A stretch of 64,000 bases of DNA from contig CANUEZ040000180.1 of NCBI GenBank assembly GCA_948099385.1, positions 3,693,501 through 3,757,500 of the forward strand, written 5' to 3'. A model generated the notes under the pieces. The model did not search any database. It saw only the letters and a list, made by a program, of their open reading frames with translations, and was not told where the DNA came from. Numbering within the stretch: the stretch's first letter is position 1; the number at the start of each line of letters is the position of its first letter. The DNA comes from Fasciola hepatica. Taxonomy: Eukaryota; Platyhelminthes; Trematoda; Plagiorchiida; Fasciolidae. Made by a program: the position numbers and the translations under genes. Below are positions 1-13,273 of the stretch, one piece after another.

Positions 1-3000
1 CCCTGTTCAGGAATAAGGGTTCCAGTAAGTCCTCATAGTACTACCCAACAAGCCTCCACGTATTTCGCTCTAAACCAGAACACCTGCGTGTCACGATTTA
101 TTTGTCAATATTGTGCAACCGTTGTTGAGATGACACAAATACTAACAATTGATTTGACTAGACATCTGGAGTACAGGTAGTGTTTTAGTTACCCAGATAG
201 CAGTGTTTTTCCTTAAAGTCAGTCTTCTTAATTTATGGTTGCATTCTGGTAAGTTTTTATAAGTTACATGCGAAACTTGATGTAACTTCTACCTAAAACA
301 CAATAAATAAACACTCAGTCGTTTTCAAATCGTCACCTTCAGCAAAATGTTGTGAAAATTCAACCTCTGAAAGTCCCAGTGGTTCTTCTACTCTGAAGTT
401 AAATAACAGCTCTGTCAATTTATCAACTCTTGTAAGATAAACAGCTTCGAGTGGAACATGTCTTGTACATCAGTCCACATTATGACAAGTTCATTGGAAT
501 ACCCTCTGCTCCTACAACCAGGTGCCTTTCTTCTATATTGTTCTAGGTAGCTTTAGTAACGCCTCATCAAAAAGGTTCCTCATGATGTTTTGCAGTCCTA
601 TCCAATAAGCGTCGTAGGTTATGCCGCCACAAATTCCCTTGAATAGGGTTCCTTCAAAAGTTTCTTTTTACAACCGACATTTTATGAGCCTGATAGTTCT
701 CAGCACGAGCTGTTCAAATTTCATGGATGGTGAAGACGATCCACAGAGTTATTTGGATGTTTTGCGGTTGCAACAGTTAGGCACCGTTGTTGTTCGAGTA
801 TTAGTGCTTTTCCATCAGTTTAAGGCTAAATCAACTAACTTCTCACCATCCTAGTTTCCAAAGAAGCACGACAAATTTTCATCAAATCTGTAATCAGATA
901 AACTGTTTTATGTTCTCTGGCTGTTATTTTTAACCCAAAGCAGTTATAACCATTATTCAAACCGGATGCTTGTTTTCCACAGCACATTTGTTTTACCACC
1001 TTTTTCACATAAATAGTGGGGAAAAACTTGCTGACATTAGGACATGTCCCTCTCAAAGGGGATGAGTTATCTGATGGGCTGGAGAGATGTGATCCCGCTC
1101 ATTTTCGATAAAGTACTGAAGCTGTACGGTTTTCAACGTTGTTAAAACAAAAATGGACAATAAAGGGGCCGTATTTATGCGACCTCAATATCTAGGTCAA
1201 GCATTCGGAAAAACCGAAAAATTTTCCCCACTGTGGCTACCTTTCACCGTGAACCACCTGTTAGACCATCAGACAACATAGTATTTAATTTATCAGTTCG
1301 GTTTATTGTTGCTTCATTTTGACAGGCAGAAAAGTGGCAGAAAATTCTGGAAAAATCAGTCTTCCCAGTGAATTCAGCGCGTACTTCCCAGTGATCAAAC
1401 ATCACCGATGGTGAATCATACTTTTGTTGTTTTATACTTAACTAATTTCGGATTCCTGAATGTCAGACTAATTTATCATGGTGACCGAGGTCACACAATT
1501 TCAGTCGTCTATGGGTCACAGTAGAACTTATGTGAATGACATAAATTTCCCCATAGTTTTACAACCCAGCCTTGTTTAGTTATAGACTGAAACACGTGTA
1601 TTAGGGAGGAATTGATTACGAAAGAAAACGTTTGTCAATCTAATTCTGGTAACATCTATACTGCAAAATAATGAATGGAAACTTGGGATGCATTTTAGAG
1701 CTAAGCCGCTTTGTTTTAATCATCCAATTCCTTCAGATTGACGCAGAAGAGGCATCCCATATACAGTGAAACGTCGTGTAACTTAGATACAATTCTGAAT
1801 TTGTTTCATTGTTTTGTGAACAAATAAAAGCTGATTTTCGTCATTTTGACTGTTGGCGTGAGCAAAACCTGGATTCTGCCATCACCCTAATTGTATTTTA
1901 TTATTAAAATTAAGATGTCACAAAACCTTTGCGGAAAGATTGCTGTATGCACGTACAGCTTTTCTGCTTTCTTTCTTAACATTTTACTCCACGAGATTTA
2001 CTTTTGATCGCTATTCTACGTCACTAATGAGTAAAATTATATTATTAGAATCATAAAGCATGGAATTAAGATACAGAAAGTGTTTCCTTTTGCACAAGTG
2101 ATATACCGGTATTGTGTTAGGATACAGAATTACCGAGGATATTCCAATCAAAAAGTCATCATATTATATCCGCTCTTAAAATATTTTCAAAGTAGATTTA
2201 GATTGTTTCAAAACACTGAGAAGATATGTTAAATAGCGGAAGTCGAAGGAGTGTCCTGGCCAACGGTTACCCTCAATAAAATCCATTGCATCTTTGTCCA
2301 TTGAACTCCTCCATTGGTATCCCGTCCAAGGTCCTTTAATTCTGCTAAGGTTTTCTATTGAGATGATTAATAAGGGAATCATACCACATGAAATACCATA
2401 CACCGTATACAAATCGCAGTGAAGTTCTCTACTGATCTGCTGCATCGCACAAGTTTATCACAAATCGATTTGGCACAAGAAATGTGCAGAGATGCTTCTG
2501 TTTTTCTCGATCATACTCTGTTATGATTTTTGGGCTGATTCCAACAGTATATGAGAGTTGTTCTCGCGCCTCACTGTGTTATAACGACATAAGTTATCAT
2601 TTGCGGGATCCTCACATTTTGAGAAATTTTACATGCAAAGCACCACCAAACCAGACAAGAATTATGCTGTAGAAGTCAACAGCTCTGACGACACTTCTCA
2701 GCTATGGGCCGATTGCGATAATCGTATTCAAAATTCAGCGCTCAACCACCCATTCATCGAGTAGCATTTTATGGGGGATTGCGCGGTTTCAACACACATT
2801 CCATGTACTTACAGTTAAAATCCACTGTACAGGTTTTACTACAACCGACAACGTTTCCACAAATAAATTGAAAATATTGTTGTGCGGTACTTCATCAGAC
2901 AACTCGATGTGAGAACACGATTTGGGATTGTTACCATTTAATCACTTCTTTCTGTTGTGGTATTATACGATGAATGAAAAATGCGGACATCTTGTTCTAC

Positions 3001-5185
3001 CTTATCCGGAGCCATAGTAGAGCAAAGCCAGATAACTCCAGAAATTGTTGTTCGTGCCCACGAAAAACAATAAAAGTACATAGAGTACATTTCATTGTTT
3101 TTGGTAACAACTAGTTTTTTGATGTGAATAATTCTTACTGCATTTGTTCACTTTAAACCCAATAATAAGTGCCCAGGATAACACAGGAATGTTTTGCCGA
3201 TTCAAATAAATTTCAGTAGTTCTGTGACCCTGTGACTCTCTCTATCTCCATGGTAGCAATACCAAGTACTGAAGGGTCTCAGCAGGTGGAATTTTCGTGC
3301 ACCCTTAAGGCAGCGTAGGGTGAACAGTAGGACAAATTTGGCTATATATATATTTGCCCACATTGAAAGCATCATGACCGGGTTACCGAGTCATGAATAA
3401 AAACGTAAACATTCAATTTCTCTGAGCTTTGGTTAGTCGCTTGCAAATTATTTTCGCAAAAATTAGTCCCGATATATACCGTAATTTGATTGCGACATGA
3501 AAATCGCCATTGTTGAGTTATTACTTCAGCAAAAAGGCTTTTAATTGTATTTCAAACTAGAACCTACTGAGGTATTCAAACTTCAATCTGATTATCAAGA
3601 AAACATGGTAATGCATAATTATTCAAAATGTTTTTGAATAACCCATGGCATGAAAGCTTCAGCTCCGCTTAAGGCAACATCAGTCAGCACCAAAGTGTCC
3701 TTTCAATGCTGATGAGTTCTGCTTTGAATATATACTTTAATTTCTGATATCAAGTTTTCATAGCGCATGGAGGGCATGCCTTTCGAGATGCAAGTTTATT
3801 TTCTTATCCTTTCAGCTACGTACGTAGCATAATTTCATTCGTGTTCGATGGGGGCAAGGAGAAGAATCAATAGTTTCCTTCAGCATAGTGGGGATTTTAA
3901 ATCTACTCATCAATACAGCCAGATAAATGAATAAGAGCTCAGGGTTTAGTTTTGGTCCACTCACTCAGAACGCTCAACCAAGATTAACCTGATAGGGCAA
4001 GGTGATGAGGTGTTTCGCTTTCAGCTGAGAAACATACACTGACAGCACCCATTTAAAATGAACGTACTTTCCTGTTTTGATAAACCTAATTGTGTTGATC
4101 CAAAGTTTCTTTTGTAAAATGGGTAAATTACAAGAGGTCGGACAAATGAATTGGATTCATCAAAGGTAGCGATTTGTTAGCAGTTAGGAAAGAAATTCAA
4201 ATATATTGCCGGATTTTGCTTTAAAATAGAAGAAAGCCACACATGAGTAAAACGGAGAAATCAATCCAGTAGTTTCACGTCACACATGTGAGAGCATTCA
4301 ATAAGCTATAGCAGTAACACGTGTTGTAGTCGATCAATCTGGGAGTGAGTAACATTACCAAGCTTGTTTAAGTTCAGTCACTTTAGACTGAGCTCATTGA
4401 TTCAGAGCCTAAATTCAAGTTCAAACTGCCCCTTTAGTGAGCAATGTTTTGTCATACTTCTCGTAACAAGCTGTGACGAAAATAAAGGGTAGGGTAACAA
4501 CGTTTCCCTTCCATATATTCATTAGTGGTAGATCTCGTCCACTGTGGCCAGGATTTCCCTACCCATCATAAGGGTGCAGTTTGTGATGCAACTTCTCAAT
4601 TCATCTGCTTCCAGCCTTTAAAAAGGACGAATATGTGTGGTTTGAACGGTAATTCAAATGTTTTCCTCCGGAATAAAAAAGCACTTGTCCACACTTATTT
4701 CAAAAAGGAAGATGAGTTTGTTTTGAAAAGTAACACGGCCACTATCAATAAACTGATTGTTTGAAAACACCGAGATGAATGTATGATTCATGGGAATATA
4801 AGCAATGGATTCATATTATTCCTCCTTTAAACTTCTGCAATAATAAAAGGTGGATCCTGGTAAGTCAGTCATTAGTGTGCCTATCATAAGAGAAACAAGC
4901 CTCGTTGATTTGGAATCCACCTATCATAACCTCACCAACTGGATTGCTCACAAATTATTTAGCATCCGTTAAAGCTCACATTTTACTCCCGTAAAATGTC
5001 ACCCATGGTTTTCACATACAATCAAAAGACAAATTCAGTGAGAGCTCACCAACCAAAAATCTGAGAAGAATTGAAGTGTGCCTTCATAGGTCGGCCCAAT
5101 GACCAATCAGAATTGTATTTCCTATGATAAAATGTTTTTTCTATTTTTTAAAATATCAGCATCCCTAAAAGACTTCAAGAAGCAG
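1..5185. other. 5' flank of A1, no gene recognised
   Basis: AT-rich sequence matching 31018-36171. The short open frames here (for example at 621-854, 2484-2672 and 4525-4764) show no family motif. Where copy B keeps a similar frame, substitutions and indels look unconstrained. A conventional splice acceptor (a pyrimidine run ending in CAG at about 5160) lies just upstream of the A1 start codon, so a 5' non-coding exon could exist further left. None can be placed from sequence alone. Confidence 0.5.
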
Positions 5186-5841
5186 ATGAATATTGCCATG
5201 ATTTATCTAGCTTCCGTGGACTGGGCGGTATCCAAGATAATCCTTGTACATTTGTTTATTGCTGAGCGGCTACTGGCTTCATGTCCAATGGGTTTGAATG
5301 ACTACGGAAGTTGTGTGTGCGGACTTTTCATCACAAGTGAAAAAAAATACTACGATGCGCATCAAGCGTGTTGAGATGCTGGGATCAGCTTAGGTTTGCG
5401 TCTCGTTCTAACGGGGACAAATGTCAGCAAATTTATTGCGGATTCGAACCGTCCTTCCATGGTGTTTACAAGTATCAACACCTTACTTACTAGAAAAGAC
5501 AACTGGTACGCTGGATGGCGTATTGGAGTACCTGGTTACTCAAGTTATGCTACTCCAGCTGATCCCAATATACCTTGGAAGCATGATCAACCGAACCATT
5601 TGACCGAGCTTCTCGTATTATTCAAGGGAAAACAAATCAACGATGATATTCAGCTAAGCACAACAGCTGCATCCGCATGCGAATGGGTTGGAGCTGCATC
5701 CACACTGCAGACTGATCCGCGAACCGAACTATTTGACTCGCGGTTCCCCGAAACTTTGTCGAATTTCTTCTTTCCTGACTTGTGGTCAACAGGATGCTTC
5801 GATCAGCAACAGACGTCAACAATTTTGTCTTGTGCTAAAAT
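5186..5841 (+). pseudogene. A1 exon 1: CTLD secreted protein, broken by TGA at codon 63
   Basis: This exon encodes the same 218 codons plus two bases as A2 (36172-36827), with no indel between them over 656 nt. The start is placed at the ATG shared with A2; an upstream in-frame ATG at 5099 is not shared. Hydrophobic residues 17-31 are followed by the long-form CTLD hairpin beginning at C33-P34. Codon 63, right after the first core cysteine (C62), is TGA (5372-5374) where A2 has CGA, a C-to-T change at a CpG. The frame is open again from there to the AT|GTAAGT donor. A1 also has C43 where A2 has glycine, and tyrosine at 56 where A2 has cysteine, so its cysteine set differs. It is probably a young pseudogene, but a polymorphic stop or an assembly error is possible. 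Confidence 0.82.
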
Positions 5842-7853
5842 GTAAGTTCCTTCTGTCCATCTTCAAACTTGCTCAGCAAGATGCACTGGAGAATATTCCG
5901 AACAGAATTTCTATTATCGGCAATAGCTCAACCTCTGCACTCAGGAAAATATTCTGATGAGTATGCAAGATTTTGTAACAACAATGTTGGATGTTTTCTC
6001 ATGGTGCGACTCTAGGGCCGATGGCAACTGCAAGTAATTTTTGTCCCATTAAAATGTAATGTCTTATTATCAATACAATCGAGGATGGAATTCTGGTCAC
6101 AGCAGTTATGAGATGTTTTCCCTTCATTGTTTGTCGCAGGGTAAAATCACTTATGAAAAATAAGTTGTTCAAACAACTGGAACTGAAGGAATATTAACTG
6201 GATGATATATAATAATTATTGATTCGAAAGCCAGAAAACATCATTTATTTTCAGACAGAATGCACAGAAAACTAAAGCATATTTTCGCGTGATTGTGTAG
6301 AAGTGACAGCAAAAAATACCAATGTTGAATGGGCTAACCATTCTTTTGAATATCAGTTGATAGCTGTTTCCAGATATTCTTTCTGAAATACTCTTATTCC
6401 AAGAATGGAGGAAGGCAGGTTTTTCTTTTTCGATTGACGAATTCAGGAGACTCATGGTTTTGTCATATTCAAAAGTAATTCATTTTACTTCGATCTACCA
6501 CCGTTTTCAGATGTTTGTGATATAAACTGACACAAGTAAAAACGTGAAATTCGGATCCATTCTAGAAACCTTGATATTCTTTATTGTCTCATATACAACC
6601 ATTTTTGTCACAAATGTGAGAACAAGATTGAAACCTCATCTGAGGAGAGTTTGCCTGCAGATGAAACAATGCAGAATGCTTTATTTTCCTTACCACAGCT
6701 TGAACTAATCTTCATCCGAAGGTGAGCAGGTTTTGAAATTGCAGAGTGATTTCGTTTGCACTGCAAATGCACACATCAATACATATCACTGGACAACAAT
6801 ACATGAGCGTAGGTCGTTGGACTATCTGGGATGAGCTAGTATGCTTCAAACTTGACCGATGGAGCTTTGGCTTTTGGGAAACCCTTCGGTGAAGTGACTG
6901 CGACCAGCGCAAATAGAAGTAACCCAGAAGTCAGTATCCACTAAATCAAACCTTATCAGGGGGAAGTCCAAAAAACTGAGCTTCCTTTTCCGCAAGACAC
7001 GTGATTGCATTTACTTAGTCGCATGTTAGTCTGGTTGTTTATCTCAGCGCAATGTAAGCAACACCCAAAATTGGTTTGTTGATTAAATTCCATTATTGAA
7101 GCAGTCATCTTGATGACATGCCAGCTTGCAGGTTGGGAGTGCAATTCTCGTCAGCGGTGTAGTAGACCTAGGCAATCGATTTGAGTCCCATCAAAAAACA
7201 GACAAGGCTATCAACCTTGATTGCGGTGGTGAGGGCGATATGTCGTATTGGTGCCAATGCATTGCTTTGTCAAGTAACTTTCAGTAAGATGTAATGCAAT
7301 GAATATATTCATCTTTATATGGAGCTGTTACAATTTATCATTAGTCTTTTCTTCCATAAAACTCCCCCTTCCCTGGGTGTTTCGAACACTATCCTAGTTG
7401 GGCTTAGCATCTCAAAAAAGCTCACAACTCAATAGCCCTCAACTATTAGCATGAACAAAATTGTTTATTCTTTTCCGGTCACAATCAGCAGTAAATAAGT
7501 TCTTCACAGAAGAGCCCTACAAGCTGCTGACAAACTCCAGCCCAAAATTATTCATTCTCAGAGACCCCCAGGCGGAACCCCGATAACTTGCACCCCAACT
7601 GTTTCATTGTAAGCCTTACCAAAGAGGGGAGAAGTATACTAGCAGCAACTGCTGTTCAGTTACTGGAATCGTTCAGTTTCTAAATATTTTAGGGAAATCT
7701 TATCCATCTGAATCGCGTTGACACCATTTCATATTCCTTAGCTGCTCTGTCGAATGCACTTCACCAACAAATTGACTACAGTTGAACTATATACTAATAT
7801 TGTTATCCATGTAAAGGTGTCTTAAAGATTTTTATTCCTCTTTTATATTTCAG
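5842..7853 (+). other. A1 intron (GT-AG, phase 2, 2012 nt)
   Basis: The donor is GTAAGT directly after AAA-AT, and the acceptor is a T-rich tract ending in TTTCAG. Splicing joins AT to C and gives an ATC isoleucine codon. The matching intron in A2 is 2008 nt. The first several hundred bases are almost identical between the copies. I see no gene inside; the minus-strand frames at 6216-6455, 6712-6912 and 6956-7144 have no recognisable motif. Confidence 0.82.
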
Positions 7854-8001
7854 CTGCAAGCAGAACTTGGATTGTCGATCTTTCTATTACAACAACGAGG
7901 CACAGAAATGCATGATTGCTCTATATGTTGACTCACGCCTGCCTCTAGACATGAAGTGTTTGTCAGGCAAATGGCATCGGTACGGTCGCCCGAACTGGTG
8001 A
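7854..8001 (+). pseudogene. A1 terminal exon: PAN/apple-like tail
   Basis: It completes the isoleucine codon, encodes 48 residues and ends at TGA 7999-8001. The tail starts C-x5-C, continues with an SFYYN segment and a second cysteine-methionine pair, and ends in R-P-N-W. Spacing of the form C-x3-C-x5-C-x-S-F-x-Y-N, which includes the last cysteines of exon 1, resembles the core of PAN/apple domains. Only five base differences from the A2 exon are seen over 148 nt, and the reading frame is intact. It is listed as a pseudogene only because exon 1 of the same gene carries a stop codon. It could still be used if that stop is polymorphic. Confidence 0.78.
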
Positions 8002-8464
8002 CCCAACATGGATTATCCACAAATTATAGAACAAGACGAGCAAGACTTTGATTACGCAGTCGCTTTTGGAAAGCAATGCGTAAAAGCAACTTGCACCTTA
8101 GTGTTCGTCCAACATTTTCTGCGATATGATGAACTAAATTCATTCAGCGGCTAGTCTTCAAAACACCCGTTCATTTTCATCCGAGGTTGACAGCTGCTTG
8201 TTTTTGATGTTAAAATATATTTATTATTCAGTGTCACACTTTGCACGTTTTTCTATTTCTGCGGTTGGACCTACATTCTCTTGATTATTTACTGCTTCAA
8301 ATGCCGTTGTCCGATATTCCCATTGCAAATTCAAAATATTCGAACTGGGTTCATTGTATCTTTGAGATGTCAATACCTGGAAAGTGTTTTTCGATAGCAG
8401 TAGAACGTATTTTGACAAATGACGTGAATTTATGTGAATTACGAAGCTAAACGAAATTTCACTA
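8002..8464. other. Region 3' of A1, no gene seen
   Basis: Presumed 3' untranslated or intergenic sequence. No AATAAA is seen in the first 400 bases after the stop. The nearest is inside the repeat at 8646, so the cleavage site cannot be placed. Confidence 0.35.
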
Positions 8465-8810
8465 CCACTAGTGGGAATCGCACCGAGGACATTTCGCCTA
8501 CCGGTGGATGCACGGCGAACTGAGCCATTGAGTTACCGCTAGTCGAGTGTGAATATTGCCAATAATACATTCTATGAATATATTTGCACGCTCAGCCTTG
8601 GGCTGTTCGTCTCAAAGCGAATGGACCGACAGGGATAGGCTAGCAAATAAAGCCAAGACAGATGCTGTGCATTGATGGAATAATAGATATCGCACCATGA
8701 GATGTTCACTTTGGTTGTTCCCACCCGACTGGCTGTGCCACGATAGCTCACCTGGTAGAGCATCTGCCCGGTAAACGGGAAGTCGCTAGTCCTGGTCGAA
8801 TTCTCAGAGT
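8465..8810. repeat. Composite repeat with two opposed tRNA-like heads (copy A)
   Basis: The left head (about 8470-8540) reads on the minus strand, with an A-box-like TGGCTCAGTTC and a B-box-like GGTGCGATTCC. The right head (8737-8808) reads on the plus strand, with TAGCTCACCTGGTAGAGC and GGTCGAATTC. The A boxes face inward, so RNA polymerase III-type transcription would run outward in both directions. About 200 bases separate the heads. The same arrangement recurs at 39440-39790 and, diverged, at 23029-23390, where part of the spacer is recognisably similar. This suggests a dispersed tRNA-derived SINE-like family and not true tRNA genes, because the anticodon arms do not fold well. Confidence 0.6.
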
Positions 8811-11800
8811 TGAGCTTTTGTGTGCAAGAATACAAATGAGTTTTCTCTTTGTTCTTGGAAGTCCCCTGTTTTCTTTTCTCAAAGTATATAAATCACCATT
8901 CCTGGGGTGTTGTGAGCAAGACATGATTCAGCGCAGTTTCTCCGAAATGGACGCCAATGCCGACTGATCATTCACAAGCTTTTGTAAAATATAGGATGCG
9001 TTTTCATGGATTGCATGGACATGTAATGCTGCATGCGATTTTCTGAGAAAAAGCCAAACTGTCCAGAATACATTACGCGAACCTGCCTTGGACGTCACAA
9101 TTCCGATTTGCGGAGTGAAAGCGACAACTTGGTTTGAGTTTTTCGTTTTGTATACAAGTAGGGGGAACACTTTCGTGAAATATGATAGCGGTCCAATAAA
9201 ATAGTTTTCATTTTGGAAACCATCCAGTAGATGAAAATAGTGAAGCACCTGGAACACCTAGGTTGATTCGATTGTAAGACGATAACTGAAGGTGTGAAAT
9301 GAAAACCTCCGTGTGTAGGATTTTGATATAATATCTGCAGTGGATTAGGCCACAAGACCAAAGCAGTAAGTGGAACACTAAATTTATTAGAATTTGATTT
9401 CTGTAGGATTCTTTGTACAAAGTGTACAAAGTCTGTGGTATTTTACTGAGTGGAAGTGGATGGAATTGAGCTGGTAACACCGAAGATGAAATGAAATAAA
9501 ATTCGGTTGGCAACCTGTTCATAAGGACCACTGGCTGTACTACTTTTAACCGTGATTGACTGCCATTATATTTTCAAGAATTAAATCACTTCCAAGCGAG
9601 TACTTACGCTGTCTTCGTTTAACTTCAGTGTGAAGATTACAATCATGAGTTTTGGCAACCTGTATGTAGATTGTACTAGTTCGCCTCACCAGCTCCCAGA
9701 CATCATTATCATTTCTACCGGCGAGTAGTGTATGAGCACGAAATTTACAAGAATTCGCAAACTAACATGCATTTAGGTGGCAATTTGGGAATTTGGGCCA
9801 CGTAAATGTGTTCTCAGTGATTATCAGAATATTGTACAAGTCATATCCGTTATCCTTAGTGGTTTAGTCCGCTACCTTTTGATTTGCCTTAGTCGTGTAT
9901 TTTTCATTCGGTTCGATTGCGTGTTGCTAAAGGAGTTCATAAACTGCACCGAACCCCAACATCCACAAGTCATTGGTTCGTTGCTCCTCGCAAAGCTGTT
10001 TGAAACCGTGTCAGGCAAGTATAAAATGGTTCTTTGACCACAGTCGATCAGGTGCCTCAAACTACCGTCCAGCACCACGCACATACATATATGAATACTC
10101 ACAAAAACACAGCTAATCGAGTGCTGATACTGAGGCTAACTGAGTTTCCTTGTGCAAACGAAGACACGTCATGTGATCATGTTCCAGGTTCAGACCAAAA
10201 TACAGACAATTGGGTCGATTAACCTAAATTCGTCTAGCCGACAATAACAACCTAGAGTGCAGGCCAGTGTGGTTAGAAAGGTATTCGACCCCATGCTGGA
10301 ATAACTGGTTGGACTGAAGATCCGAACCTAATACGTCCGCCGAGATGCAAAATTGAGGTGTATCCAATAGTAAGGCCATGTGGCTAATCCAGTATATTTC
10401 GTCACATTTTATAATAGGAGTGGTGAGATTTATTTGGGGACGGTCAGCATGGACTCGAAGTGATTTAGATCATGCTAAACTGGGATGGAGAATTTTAAAC
10501 AAGGTGTGAATACAAGTTCATCGGTCATTAAGTTAACCATTGGAGTAAAAGAATACAAATCATTATCAAGCTACTGTTTGGATGCATGGAATATGATAAG
10601 ATAACCATAAATTGAATGTAGGAAACACTCATATAAAGAGCGGTGGGCCTGTCGGATATTGATACCTGGCTATCAAAAATAAATTAATGGCACACTTCAT
10701 GAGCACAAGCTCACAGTGACCAGCGACGGATGAACATACTGATGAGAAACAGGCTGACAGGCATAACACAAAATTCCGTGGATTTTCAGTTTCTTGAGGG
10801 GTAGATCCTTTGTTAGCAGGTGATCGATATATGATGATGATCATTATCCCAATATGTGCGAAGCAAGAATGGCCTAATGTGAGCAGGCTAGCAAGGGCTC
10901 ATGACTTTTACCAGCTCTGATCATTACAATTTCTCCTGTCATTCGCTATTAGGGGTTTAAACTTTGCGAAACAAAAATAATTGATGATTTCGAACAATGT
11001 ACATGGCTGTCGCTAGGTGGATTTACATGTGAACCGTGTCAAAACTGACAAGTTCGTCGAATCTATTCACTGAGATCAATATTGCTTTCGTCTTTGACGA
11101 TAATTATTGCGCCTATTATGCAAGATCACCTGAGTGTATTTTACAAAAACAATGTTCGACAAGAACGCGTGACCTACACTCTAATGAGCAATTTGTGCGA
11201 AATAAAATCAGAAGCTACTCGTACTGACACTTACAAGTCTCTGTCATGTCACACACAAATTATGGTATTTTTATAGGCAGTAAGATTATGGAAAAACACA
11301 AACGGAAGCAGTAGCTGAGTTGCAAGCGCTTTGAACGGTCATAACATGTGTGTCCATTATTGTTAGATGACTGAATTCGATCGTGTGTATGACTGTAAAT
11401 TCGATGTGCATACAAAGCAATCAAAGTTTGAAGTGGAATGGACCATATTCTATTGATGAGATGTGTGAAAAATCAATGTTGCATTATCGATCTTATGTCG
11501 GATTGAATAAACTTCGTCGTGGACTGAATTTATCATGTTGAATGAACCACACAAATTCATCACATTCTTTTCCCTATGCAATCGTATTGAAGTCGGCTTG
11601 AATTCTCCGTGTGGTGTTGAAGTGAGGTAATCTGTGCGATGCAACTGGCTCGCCAACTAGTTGCGTTCTTTTTTCTCTATTTCTTTATCTTTCAGCTGGA
11701 GCTACAAAGCATATTCGATCTATGTCTTTAGTGAACTAAACATCTTGTAATACCGCTATTCCCACAATTTTCAGTGCAAGCAGTCGAGTAATGATTCTTG

Positions 11801-13208
11801 TAGACGAGAATAGAAAACACCTATTCAATCCGAATACTGTATAGACCCTCGCAGTTTTCGAGCCCTGAATGAATATGAACACAGTGGATGTGCTCCATAA
11901 CTATCACTACTTATCTGTCAGTGAATGCGGAACAAAGCACAGATTTCGTCTGTCAAACGGTTATAATATTGTGCAATATAATTGGTAACTCTAAAGATGT
12001 GCTTTGTTCTTTGCAGGAAATTTTATTTTTGGTTACATATTTATATTTCCATCTAACGAAAAAATATGATGTAATATAGTTGTTCTCTACTCTCAGGTTA
12101 TTTTGAGGCTACTCTGTGGCTACAATGCAACCTGCAGTCGCTGAAAGGCCGTTCTTTGCTGCTTCACAATTAGCTGACTAAAGCTTTTCTCACGGGTATA
12201 GAAGTAAGAGTCACAAAGGAAAAATCAATTTGATAACTAAAATGATAACAGCTTCCAGTGACGTGTATGCTTAGTGACGGCTTTTTGTGTGTCAAGTTGT
12301 TCTTCGTCGTTTCAGTTGGATGGGGTTGATAATTGCTGTATGGTGTCTTGTGCCGAGGATCGGAATTAATTCAGAGAACCTGGATGTAGTTTCTGGACGC
12401 ACAGAGAGGTGTTGTTCAGACATGGTATGATCTTATCGGCCTCTAATATTCCACATTTAGTTTTCCGTTATCGGTTACTCCATTTCTCAATCAACAATTC
12501 CGTAGTGCAGTCCTGTCAACAGAACCAAAGTTCGCGCAAATGTCTAGGAACACGATACTCGTTGGTCTTTGGAAGTTGTGACGGTGCTCGAGCTGCTATC
12601 GTGGGAAGAGGGGGGGGATGAGGGTTTGATTAGTACATCCACTATCAGCTCAAAATCTAGCCTGCTTCACACGAGTTAGCCCTTTCCTTGTTTGGTACAA
12701 CCTGAGAAGTATGACAGATGCAAACAGTGTCGACGATATTGAGATGAGACTGACGCCCTTATGGGTAATCCAGTCACCGTGCAAGCTGTTCCTAGAAATG
12801 AGGACAGCAGTCGGCTCCTCCAACGAAGAGGGGGCTTGCTAGGAATTGCAAACCACGAGAGCAAAATATAAAGTTATCTATGGAGTTGCATTCACTATCT
12901 TTAAAATAGCTGGGTGCAAGTTATTAGAGCCCAGTTCTATGTTGATTCCTAAGACTTGGATTTCCTGTGGATCTGTCTAATCAGACCCCTAGACATTTGT
13001 CAGGAAAGTTATTGGAGAGGGTCAGTCAGCTCCCCTAGACTAATTTCACCCTCGAGCTGAAGATTGACTCATTCAAACTGCAGTCGGGACTGTTTGAATA
13101 CAAGTCGGTTGCAATGGCCCCTAGCATCTGTGTTCCTTGTCTCCAAGAAACCGCATTCTGCTCAAATTCCGGTGCAAAAATTTAGGATAGGACCTTTCGC
13201 CAAGCTAT

Positions 13209-13210
<2 letters not shown>
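8811..13210. other. Gene-free stretch of copy A
   Basis: It matches 39791-50042 of copy B apart from large extra segments in B after 9450, 11868 and 13020. A small plus-strand frame at 9777-10037 is also open in B (about 42660-42926) but with many replacements. Its minus-strand reading is open in both copies too, which suggests a repeat and not a gene. A minus-strand frame at 12676-12864 is likewise shared (48451-48639) and looks repeat-derived. No splice-supported gene was found. Confidence 0.45.

Positions 13211-13272
<62 letters not shown>
13211..13272. repeat. (TA)n microsatellite, copy A
   Basis: An almost pure TA dinucleotide tract of about 60 bases. The matching tract in copy B (50043-50083) is shorter. 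The frames read through it on both strands are artefacts of the repeat. Confidence 0.97.

Positions 13273-13273
<1 letters not shown>

Noticed and set aside
5099..5185. Upstream start for A1 at 5099
   Set aside because: The extra 29 codons are not shared with A2, and a likely splice acceptor lies inside them.
8737..8808. Functional tRNA gene
   Set aside because: A and B boxes are good, but the anticodon arm gives no standard 7-base loop with T at position 33, and copies lie in a repeat family.
8928..9531. Overlapping minus-strand frames of about 110 codons, partly shared with 39964-40442
   Set aside because: Copy B has frameshifts and the frames overlap each other; similarity is explained by the block duplication.
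9777..10102. Frames on both strands kept in the two blocks (also 42621-42973)
   Set aside because: Both strands are open with many replacements and no bias to silent change; it looks like repeat sequence, not a gene.
10290..10400. Another minus-strand tRNA-like head
   Set aside because: B-box-like GGTTCGGATC is present but no convincing A box lies at the right distance.
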